Source: Laspinema olomoucense D3b
GTDB taxonomy: Bacteria; Cyanobacteriota; Cyanobacteriia; Cyanobacteriales; Laspinemataceae
DNA: 64,000 nucleotides
NCBI RefSeq assembly: GCF_025370785.1
Contig: NZ_JAMXFA010000005.1
Location: 91,929-155,928, forward strand
Direction: 5' to 3'
The position numbers were made by a program, and so were the translations under genes. Under the pieces are notes generated by a model, which did not search any database, was not told where the DNA came from, and saw nothing but the letters and a program-made list of their open reading frames with translations. Every line of letters begins with the position of its first letter. Positions within the stretch are counted from its first letter, which is position 1. This document shows positions 56,748 to 64,000 of this stretch, piece by piece.

Positions 56748-59700
56748 TCAACCGGCTAGATACTCATAGGACCCGATATCGATGAGTCCATTGACGATGC
56801 GATCGTACCCGTCTCCCCGTTGGTCAAAGGGAAGGGGTGATATATACGGTGAGGGAAAAGTTGCATCACCGGCATTAATGGCGGGACTCCCAAGTTGTAA
56901 TCGGTGAGTGGGAGTTGTTCCCCCGTAATTGGCTAAGGGGTCTAGCAGGGGATTGACATCCAGGATATCCGTTGTTGGTGCAAATCCACTACCTCCGGTT
57001 GGATCACCAATTAGGTTATATCCTCCCGAGGTTAAAATCCCGGAAAAATCGGGGTAGTTTGCATTGGACCGCTGATTCCCTGCAATAATACTATTTTTCG
57101 CATAAACTGTACCTGCCTCATTCGCAATTCCTCCCCCGCTACTGGGAAATTCGGCGGGGGAAGAAATGAGATTGTCTGATACCGTTGTACTGGATAAAGT
57201 GGCAGTTCCATTATTATTATAAATCCCCCCACCTCCATAAGTTGTAGCAGTATAAGCTGTGTTACCCGAAATCGTACTATTGGTGATATTGAGGGTTCCG
57301 CTATTCCAGATCCCCCCACCTTCCAGGGGCGAGAAATTATTAGAAATTGTGCTAGATACGATGTTGAGTTGACCTCCGAAATTGAAGATTCCTCCCCCAC
57401 TGCCACCCCCCGAATTATTATTAACGACACTGTTGGTTAACTGGACCAAACCTCCGTTATTATAAATGCCACCCCCGGGCTCACCTACACTTCTACCATT
57501 CGCGATCGTCAAGTCATGAAAGCTTGCCGAAGCACCATTGTTGACATAGAAAACTCGATAAAGATTATTTCCGCTAATCGTTAGCAGATTGGCACCAGGT
57601 CCGGTAAATGTAATAGAACTATTGATTGCAGGTAAAGGGGAACCCAAGATAATCTCTCCATTGACTAAGTTCATCGCAATCACCGGGGATCCGCCCTGGG
57701 TATTGGCATTGGTAATAGCTTGTCTTAATGAGCCATATCCGCTATCGTTGGTATTTAATACAAGGGCATCATCATCAAGGATGAGAGACGTACCTCTATC
57801 TGAAGTACCAATATTATAAGCACCATTGGTTAGAGTAATGTCCACGGTTTCATTGGGTTCAATGGATGTTTCGAGTCGAGGAGTCAGAGATAGACTTGCC
57901 GTTGGAGAACCTGGTGCAAAGGTTATGGTTCCTGTTGTATTAAACATATCTGCACCCGCTTGAGTATAATCCCCTGTCCCATCCATCATAAATGTGGCGC
58001 TTCCGCCAATGTTGAATGAGGCGACTAAAGGGCTACTTAAGGGGACATTCACGCTATCAGTGCGGGTAAAAGTATAGGTTATCGCTGTTCCACTATCTTC
58101 ATATACGCGATCGGGCGATACTCCCAGGGTTACTGTAGGAGTGAGGGATAGGGGGGACGTGACAGTGAAACTGCCCAGATTTGAAGCAGGAACAGTGTTG
58201 CCACTGGTATCGAATACCTGATTTCCCACGAGGGCGATCGCATAAGTGCCATTATCCCCACTATCCCAAGTACCACCGGGCGTCGTCACCTCATAAGTAA
58301 CGGTGCGTGGTGTACCATTTTGACTGCTATTGACACTCACTAAAGTCGCTAAAGTGTTGAATCCATTGGGTCCCGTAACTTGGATATCCGAACTATCTAA
58401 ACTACTAATATCAAGCGCCACATTATCCGCATAATCCACCGTAAAACTGTGAGTCGTTCCGCCACTGGTATTTACATCCGTAACCCCCAAATTACTTGCT
58501 GTAGGTGCGAGGGTATCCAGATTCACATTAAAACTGCCGAGAGTCGCATTGGGAATGGTATTACCACTGGTATCCGTCACTTGATTAGATTGTAACAGGA
58601 CGGTATAATTGCCATTATCTGCCGTATCCCAACTGCCTCCGGGTGCAGCAATTTGATAAGTTACAGTGCGCGGTGTGCCTTCGCCGAGGGGATTTACACT
58701 CACTAATGTAGCTGGAACTTGGGACCCATCCGGTTGAGTGACCCGAATATCAGAATTATCTAAACTACTAATATTGATTGCCACATTATCCGCATAATCA
58801 ATGGTAAAGGTGTGACTTGTTCCTCCAGGGATTGTAATATTTTCAGCGATGAAATTAGACGCGGTGGGAATATTAATCCCGCCATCATCATTAACCAGGG
58901 TATAAATCGTGGTGCTTTGAGTTCCCAATCTTGTACCATTGGAGGGATTGACTAATTGCAAGGGGATGGTTTCATTCGGTTCATTCACCAAATCTCCGAC
59001 AATCGCTATCACGACATCGCGATCGCCACTTTCCCCATCGGCAAAGGTCACCGAAATCGGAAAGGTTGTCGTATAATCTTCCCCTGGAGTCGCCGTCCCC
59101 ACCGGATTATCTAACACCACCTGTACCGTGACTTCCCCATCACTGCCGCCACTGCGTCGGATTTTACCCACAACCGTATTTGCTGTAGTGCCACTGTTGC
59201 CTTCTAATCCACTAGAACTGGCGCTGATGAATTCTAACAGTCCCGGTTCATGGTCTAAAACTTCTAAAGTTGCCGTTGCAGTTTCCCCTAATACTGCCCC
59301 ATTAGAAGGATTAGAAAGCGCAACTTGCACGGTCTTGGTTCCCTCTAATAAGTCATCATTTAAAATAGGAATGGCCAGGTTTTTTGTAGTTTCCCCTGGA
59401 TTAAAAGTCAGAGTTCCTTGGGTGGGAATATAATCCGCATCTGCCGTCGCCGGATTAGTGGTATTGGGAGGTTGGGTCGCATAATTAACGCTGACTGTCC
59501 CGATCGCACTGTCACGAGTAACGGTAATTGTCGCGCTTCCTCCATCTTCCCGGATGCTATAGGTGGATGTGCTAAATTGAATTTTTGAAGGGCGATCGTT
59601 ATCGAGTAGGGTTAATGTGGCTGTATTTTCACTCCCTAATGATGCGCCTCCTGTGGGATTAAATAAGGTTAAATTAACTGTTTCATCCCCTTCTATTACC

Positions 59701-60719
59701 GCATCATCCACAATCGAAACTTCAATGGTTTTAGGGTTGGTATCCCCATCGCCAAAGTTCACTAAAATAGGTGTATTATCATAGTCATCGGGAGCAGTTG
59801 CCGTACCATCGGTGAGGGGAATAGTTGCACCTACTGCACCCGCACTCCCTTCTATCCGTTCTACAGTGATGGTGATGACGGGATTACCATCTTCGTTCAC
59901 TGCAAATTGACTCGCCGTAAATTGCAGCTTTCCTGGAATAGTTTCATCTGGTGGAATCGGATTATCCGGGGTATTAGGATTATCCGGGATATTAGGATTA
60001 TCTGTTGGAGTTCCAGGTTGGGCAATCCATGAAATGACCCGTTCAGGACGGGCAAAGATAATGAGGGGTTGTTCCGTTGCCTCTGCTGTGGGAATTTCGG
60101 TTTCTTCTACTGGAGTTTCTGCGATCGCCTCTGGGACAAAACTAGGCGTTGCCACATTCAGCAAAATAGCTAAATATCGCCCAGTATTCCGGTCCTGGAT
60201 AATCGTATCTTTGGCATAATTTTCCGTTCCTTGAAAGATATTTAACCCTTCAAAGGTGAGTCCCCCAGTGAGTTCCAGTTTATCTTCTAAGGGATTAAAA
60301 TCCGTAATAATCGCTGCTTCTGGTAAAGTGCCACCGCCTAGAGTTGGAAACAGAATAAAGGTATCTTTGTCCTTGCCTCCGGTGACGGTATCTGCACCCC
60401 ATTCCAGATAAAAGCTGTCGAATCCTGCATCTCCAAATAGGCGATCGCCTCCCAATCCTCCAATTAAAACATCCTCCCCCTGTCCACCATAGAGGATATC
60501 ATTGCCATTGCTGCCATCTAAGACATCATTGCCTTGACTTCCGGCAACCAAGTCATTGCCATTCCCGCCAGTTAGACTATCATTTCCTTCATCCCCGTAG
60601 AGGATATCATCCCCATCTGCACTATTGAGGAAATCATTCCCTTGCCACCCATACAGAAAATCATTGCCCAGAGTTCCGAGTAAGGTATCATCGAACGGTG
60701 TGCCTTGAATGACTGTCAT
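56748..60719 (-). CDS. Large secreted RTX/Calx-beta/beta-helix protein
   Basis: The ATG at 60719 gives 1323 aa. Residues 1-110 are RTX calcium-binding nonapeptides (GNDFLYGWQGNDFLNSADGD, GNDSLTGGNGNDLVAG). A spacer with repeated PDNP units follows, then three Calx-beta domains (for example FAVNEDGNPVITITVERIEG). Two near-identical about 115-aa modules come next (TIPGGTSHTFTIDYADNVAI and TSGGTTHSFTVDYADNVALD), then one more Calx-beta. The right-handed beta-helix has GGGIYNNGG, GGGIFNFGG and GGGIWNSGT repeats, ending in a choice-of-anchor Q-like tail (LGSPAINAGDATFP, DIGSYEY). No Sec signal, so type I secretion is likely; probably a surface or adhesion protein. Confidence 0.92.
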   Translation of the reverse strand: MTVIQGTPFDDTLLGTLGNDFLYGWQGNDFLNSADGDDILYGDEGNDSLTGGNGNDLVAGSQGNDVLDGSNGNDILYGGQGEDVLIGGLGGDRLFGDAGFDSFYLEWGADTVTGGKDKDTFILFPTLGGGTLPEAAIITDFNPLEDKLELTGGLTFEGLNIFQGTENYAKDTIIQDRNTGRYLAILLNVATPSFVPEAIAETPVEETEIPTAEATEQPLIIFARPERVISWIAQPGTPTDNPNIPDNPNTPDNPIPPDETIPGKLQFTASQFAVNEDGNPVITITVERIEGSAGAVGATIPLTDGTATAPDDYDNTPILVNFGDGDTNPKTIEVSIVDDAVIEGDETVNLTLFNPTGGASLGSENTATLTLLDNDRPSKIQFSTSTYSIREDGGSATITVTRDSAIGTVSVNYATQPPNTTNPATADADYIPTQGTLTFNPGETTKNLAIPILNDDLLEGTKTVQVALSNPSNGAVLGETATATLEVLDHEPGLLEFISASSSGLEGNSGTTANTVVGKIRRSGGSDGEVTVQVVLDNPVGTATPGEDYTTTFPISVTFADGESGDRDVVIAIVGDLVNEPNETIPLQLVNPSNGTRLGTQSTTIYTLVNDDGGINIPTASNFIAENITIPGGTSHTFTIDYADNVAINISSLDNSDIRVTQPDGSQVPATLVSVNPLGEGTPRTVTYQIAAPGGSWDTADNGNYTVLLQSNQVTDTSGNTIPNATLGSFNVNLDTLAPTASNLGVTDVNTSGGTTHSFTVDYADNVALDISSLDSSDIQVTGPNGFNTLATLVSVNSSQNGTPRTVTYEVTTPGGTWDSGDNGTYAIALVGNQVFDTSGNTVPASNLGSFTVTSPLSLTPTVTLGVSPDRVYEDSGTAITYTFTRTDSVNVPLSSPLVASFNIGGSATFMMDGTGDYTQAGADMFNTTGTITFAPGSPTASLSLTPRLETSIEPNETVDITLTNGAYNIGTSDRGTSLILDDDALVLNTNDSGYGSLRQAITNANTQGGSPVIAMNLVNGEIILGSPLPAINSSITFTGPGANLLTISGNNLYRVFYVNNGASASFHDLTIANGRSVGEPGGGIYNNGGLVQLTNSVVNNNSGGGSGGGIFNFGGQLNIVSSTISNNFSPLEGGGIWNSGTLNITNSTISGNTAYTATTYGGGGIYNNNGTATLSSTTVSDNLISSPAEFPSSGGGIANEAGTVYAKNSIIAGNQRSNANYPDFSGILTSGGYNLIGDPTGGSGFAPTTDILDVNPLLDPLANYGGTTPTHRLQLGSPAINAGDATFPSPYISPLPFDQRGDGYDRIVNGLIDIGSYEYLAG

Positions 60720-61096
60720 AATGTTTGAGTTGCCCTTGTTAACTGGAAAAAATGTGCTAGTCAATTAGTTGGCGATCGCCTGGATCAAGTTCCATCCCTG
60801 AAAGAATGAAAATCCAACCCTGACTCCTACTTTCTCTGTTATGCGCGATCGCCCCCTCGAATGTCATCCGTATTGTTATGTATTTAGATTCCGAATTGGG
60901 GGAGTAGTTCAAACTGGCGATGGTATCCTGGAGGGTGATTTCGATTAAGTGAGGCAAAGAAGAAGATTCCCAGAACGGTGCTAGAGTCAAAAAAATGCGA
61001 TCGCCTCGGTGAGAAAGTAGAGGGCGATCGCAGTTTCATTCTAGGATAGGTGAGTCAGGGATAGAGAACCCAGAGAGGCGATCGGGGATAACGCCT
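60720..61096. other. Intergenic region between the two giant surface-protein genes
   Basis: About 375 bp with several HIP1-type sites and no convincing gene. A 77-codon minus-strand frame (60990-60757) overlaps the start region of the RTX gene and has no known motif. The promoter of the RTX gene should lie here. Confidence 0.4.
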
Positions 61097-64000
61097 TTAG
61101 ATGACATTGACATTAAAAGTTGTAGCCCCCAACACCCCACCGATGCCATCGGATACCGTAAACATCAAGCTATCACTCATCGATGTCCCCGCCATCGGAG
61201 AGAAATATATCTCGTTGTCTGTGCCATCAGAGCCGTACCAAACCACGTTAGACCCGGATATTTGGGGATTGGAGTCATCAGTGCTATTATTCGTCAGTTG
61301 GGTGGTGCTAGTTCCATCGTAAAAGTAGATCTCGTTGTCTGTGCCATCAAAGCCGTACCAAACAACGTTAGACCCTGATATTTGGGGATACCAGTCAGTA
61401 ATGCTATTATTTGTTAGTTGGGTGGTGGTGGCGTTATTTCCATCGTAAAAATATATTTCCTCGTCTGTGCCATCATAGTGATACCAAACTACGTTAGAAC
61501 CTGATATTTGAGGGTTAAAATTCTCCGTGCTATTATTATTCGTCACTTGGGCGGTGGTGGCATTATTTCCATCGTGAAAGTATATATCAACGTCTATGCC
61601 ATCATAGTTCTGCCAAACCACGTTAGACCCTGATATTTGGGGATTGTAGTCATCAGTGCTATTATTCGTCAGTTGAATGGTGCTATTTCCATCGTAAAAG
61701 TAGATCTCGTTGTCTGTGCCATCAAAGCTCTGCCAAACCACGTTAGACCCTGATATTTGGGGATTGGAGTCATCAGTGCTATTATTCGTCAGTTGAATGG
61801 TGCTAGTTCCATTGTAAAAGTAGATCTCGTTGTCTGTGCCATCAAAGCCGTACCAAACCACGTTAGACCCTGATATTTGGTTACTGTAGTCATCAGTGCT
61901 ATTATTCGTCAGTTGAATGGTGCTAGTTCCATCGGAAAAATAGATCTCGTTGTCTGTGCCATCAAAGCCGAACCAAACCACGTTAGACCCTGATATTTGG
62001 GGATTGTAGTCATCAGTGCTATTATTCGTCAGTTGGGTGGTGCTAGTTCCATCGTAAAAGTAGACTTCGTTGTCTGTGCCTTCAGAGCCGGACCAAACCA
62101 CGCTAGACCCTGATATTTGGGGATTGTAGTCATCATTGCTATTATTCGATAGTTGAATTAAGCCGTGAGTGTACCTCATGGGGGTGCTGTCAATGTCAGC
62201 TTGGGTAAAAGTATCATTGACAAACAGGGGGGTACTCTCCAACCTAAGCTGTCCGTTGGCCGGTGCATTGACCAGAGTATAAGTGAGCTGTCCTGGGGTG
62301 TTATCTTGGTCAGTGACTTGGAGTAGACTATTCGTAATCCCAACTATCCCCCCTTGAGTCACACTCAGGGGTGAGTTCCTGACCAATACTGGCGGGTCAT
62401 TGACATTATTCAGGGTAATGACAAAGTTTTTATCAATGCTGAGACCCCCCGCATCGGTACTGCGGAGGATAATCGGATGACTGGTTCCCGTTTCATAGTC
62501 TAATAACGTACCATTGGCAACGGTTAGCTGATTTCCTGATATCCCAAACCGTCCTCCGGCATTATCCACCAGGGAATAAGTGTAAGTGTCTGCGGTATCC
62601 GGGTCGGTGGTGGTAAGATTCGCGATCGCCGTCCCATTGCTACTATTCTCATTCACCACCGTGTTGGATACCCCCATATCCGTTGGCATTTCATTCAGAT
62701 TCGTCACCGATAGGGTAAAGGTTTTATCAAAGGTTAAACCTCCCGCATCCGTAGTCCGAACCGTGATAGGGTGGCTGTTTCCCGTTTCATAATCTAATAA
62801 CGTACCATCGGCAAGGGTTATCTGACTTCCCGAAATCGCAAACCGTCCTCCGGCATTATCCACTAACGAGTAGCTGTGGGTATCTGCTGCATCCGGGTCA
62901 ACCGTTGCTAAATCTCCCAATATCGTGCCATTGGAACTATTTTCAGCAAGTGTAATATTGCTAACAGAAATATCGGTGGGTGCGTTGTTAGGAATCGTTT
63001 CGTTAACATTGCTAACGGTGACGGTGAACGCTTTATCGAAATTATTTCCCCCTGCATCAGTGGTACGAAGGGTGATGTTATGGATGGTAGCAGTTTCGTA
63101 GTCGAGTAAGCTACCATTGGCAACGGTTAACTGATTTTTAGATATCGCAAACCGGCCCCCCGCATTATCCAGTAAGGTGTAAGTATGGGTATCGGTGGTA
63201 TCCGGGTCGGTGGGAGTAATGGTGCCAATTAAACTGCCGTTGGCGCTATTTTCGGCAACGATTAGATTAGAAACCGCCAAATCTGTCGGCACTTCATTGA
63301 CATTATTGACCGTGACGGCTAAGGTTTTGTTAAAGGTTTGACCCGCAGCATCAGTAGTTCGCACCACAATATTATAAGTGTTGGCTGTCTCGAAATCCAA
63401 TAACGCACCATTGGCGACGGTGAGTTGATTTCCAGCGATCGCAAATCTGCCGCCTGCATTATCTACTAAGGAGTAGCTGTGGATATCCCCGGCATCGGGG
63501 TCAGCGGTGGTGAGGGTGCCGATTGCCGTTCCATTAGCACGATTTTCATCAATGACACTATTAGATAAAGCGATATCTGTCGGCGCATTATTGGGAGTTT
63601 CTTCATTAACGTCGGTGACGCTAATGGTAAAGGGTTTATCAAAGGTATTCCCCTCCGAATCGGTTGTTTGCAGGATAATCCCATGACTCGCGGTAGTCTC
63701 GAAATCGAGTAAGGTCCCGTTAGCAACAGCTAATTGATTGCCACTGAGGGTAAACCGTCCCCCAGCGTTATCGATTAAGGTATAAGTATGGGGATCTCCA
63801 GCATCAGGATCCACCGTTGATAAGGCCGCAATTATTGCGCCGTTGGCACTGTTTTCGGCAATGCTGGTATTAGAGAGGATAATATTAGTCGGGGCCTGAT
63901 TGCCTGGGAGGGTATCGTCAGGTTGATTGCCTGGGAGGGTATCGTCAGGTTGATTGCCTGGGAGGGTATCGTCAGGTTGATTGCCTGGGAGGGTATCGTC
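61097..64000 (-). CDS. Giant cadherin-like/propeller-like repeat protein (partial, N-terminus beyond the window)
   Basis: The frame is open from the right edge to 61097 (968 codons visible). From the edge it has four copies of a nine-residue repeat DDTLPGNQP. At least five cadherin-like modules of about 95 aa follow (ENSANGTAIG, DPDAGDIHSYSLVDNAGGRF, DYETGNSHPITVRTTDAGGL). A linker FVNDTFTQADIDSTPMRYTH is followed by eight 40-43-aa repeats (STDDYNPQISGSNVVW, FDGTDNEIYFYDG) that look like beta-propeller blades. The C-terminus is SDSLMFTVSDGIGGVLGATT. Likely a secreted surface or adhesion protein partnering the RTX protein downstream. Confidence 0.9.
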   Translation of the reverse strand, partial: DDTLPGNQPDDTLPGNQPDDTLPGNQPDDTLPGNQAPTNIILSNTSIAENSANGAIIAALSTVDPDAGDPHTYTLIDNAGGRFTLSGNQLAVANGTLLDFETTASHGIILQTTDSEGNTFDKPFTISVTDVNEETPNNAPTDIALSNSVIDENRANGTAIGTLTTADPDAGDIHSYSLVDNAGGRFAIAGNQLTVANGALLDFETANTYNIVVRTTDAAGQTFNKTLAVTVNNVNEVPTDLAVSNLIVAENSANGSLIGTITPTDPDTTDTHTYTLLDNAGGRFAISKNQLTVANGSLLDYETATIHNITLRTTDAGGNNFDKAFTVTVSNVNETIPNNAPTDISVSNITLAENSSNGTILGDLATVDPDAADTHSYSLVDNAGGRFAISGSQITLADGTLLDYETGNSHPITVRTTDAGGLTFDKTFTLSVTNLNEMPTDMGVSNTVVNENSSNGTAIANLTTTDPDTADTYTYSLVDNAGGRFGISGNQLTVANGTLLDYETGTSHPIILRSTDAGGLSIDKNFVITLNNVNDPPVLVRNSPLSVTQGGIVGITNSLLQVTDQDNTPGQLTYTLVNAPANGQLRLESTPLFVNDTFTQADIDSTPMRYTHGLIQLSNNSNDDYNPQISGSSVVWSGSEGTDNEVYFYDGTSTTQLTNNSTDDYNPQISGSNVVWFGFDGTDNEIYFSDGTSTIQLTNNSTDDYSNQISGSNVVWYGFDGTDNEIYFYNGTSTIQLTNNSTDDSNPQISGSNVVWQSFDGTDNEIYFYDGNSTIQLTNNSTDDYNPQISGSNVVWQNYDGIDVDIYFHDGNNATTAQVTNNNSTENFNPQISGSNVVWYHYDGTDEEIYFYDGNNATTTQLTNNSITDWYPQISGSNVVWYGFDGTDNEIYFYDGTSTTQLTNNSTDDSNPQISGSNVVWYGSDGTDNEIYFSPMAGTSMSDSLMFTVSDGIGGVLGATTFNVNVI
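61246..62155 (-). repeat. Eight tandem DNA repeats of 120-129 bp in the propeller region
   Basis: The anchor CGTTAGACCCTGATATTTGG starts at 61246, 61366, 61492, 61621, 61741, 61861, 61981 and (with one change) 62101, so the spacing is 120, 126, 129, 120, 120, 120 and 120. Copies 4-8 are almost identical over the full 120 bp. Confidence 0.95.
63897..64000 (-). repeat. 27-bp tandem repeat at the right edge
   Basis: The unit GATTGCCTGGGAGGGTATCG plus seven bases repeats exactly four times at starts 63896, 63923, 63950 and 63977, encoding DDTLPGNQP on the minus strand. The array probably continues beyond the window. Confidence 0.93.

Noticed and set aside
60757..60990. 77-codon minus-strand frame upstream of the RTX gene
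   Set aside because: It overlaps the 5' part of the next frame, shows no recognisable motif and has HIP1-derived composition; treated as spacer.
61246..62155. CRISPR array with 120-bp period
   Set aside because: The repeats are in frame inside a long coding sequence and encode regular 40-residue units.

Overview
The window comes from a cyanobacterium, most likely a filamentous Oscillatoriales-type organism. Palindromic GCGATCGC (HIP1) sites are scattered through most of it. It also carries a photosystem II small subunit (psb30), a PucC/BCH-type transporter, paired half-size GDT1/Mnx Mn2+ exporters, an alkaline/neutral (GH100) invertase, large PAS-rich chemoreceptors, and a thiC controlled by a TPP riboswitch. 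The genus cannot be fixed from sequence reading alone.

Layout. 1-7263 (minus strand): a candidate thiazole/oxazole-modified peptide (TOMM, RiPP) locus. It holds a ~159-aa putative precursor ending in ...TTC, a fused RRE/E1-like/YcaO cyclodehydratase and an amidohydrolase, followed by a giant Ser/Thr kinase-ATPase cut by the left edge. 7587-8168: a Uma2-family protein. 8177-20720 (minus): a complete chemotaxis-type signalling operon in the order response regulator, CheW, two PAS-rich MCPs, CheA-REC hybrid, CheW. The second MCP has an ETR1-like ethylene-binding membrane domain that keeps the copper ligands; the first has a degenerate version.

21393-29611: TPP riboswitch-thiC, a DUF433/DUF5615 toxin-antitoxin pair, a Tat-lipoprotein amine oxidase, a GAF-PAS adenylate cyclase, a run of small toxin-antitoxin-like genes (HicB-like, DUF2442/DUF4160, ParDE) and pyrE. 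29706-32655: a small exported protein, then the most unusual object in the window. This is a tRNA gene with a CAU anticodon, split inside its anticodon by a 2.3-kb group II intron encoding an RT-maturase-HNH protein. 32990-45805: a membrane-anchored protein, a CNNM/CorC-like CBS transporter, queC, a DUF4149 membrane protein, two half-size GDT1 proteins, a Cys-cluster protein, psb30, a methyltransferase, a heme-oxygenase-like diiron protein, an ISAs1 remnant and a Mut7-C RNase-like protein.

45986-56536: comB, GH100 invertase, two paralogous TPM proteins with zinc-ribbon modules, divergent LemA and ChaN genes, a G/C-rich minisatellite, an inositol-monophosphatase-family gene and a PucC transporter. 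56748-64000: two huge repeat proteins. One is RTX/Calx-beta/beta-helix; the other has cadherin-like and propeller-like repeats and runs off the right edge.

The genes work together in at least four units: the TOMM locus, the Che operon, the TPM/LemA group and the tandem surface proteins. The remainder is ordinary housekeeping interspersed with mobile or addiction modules.
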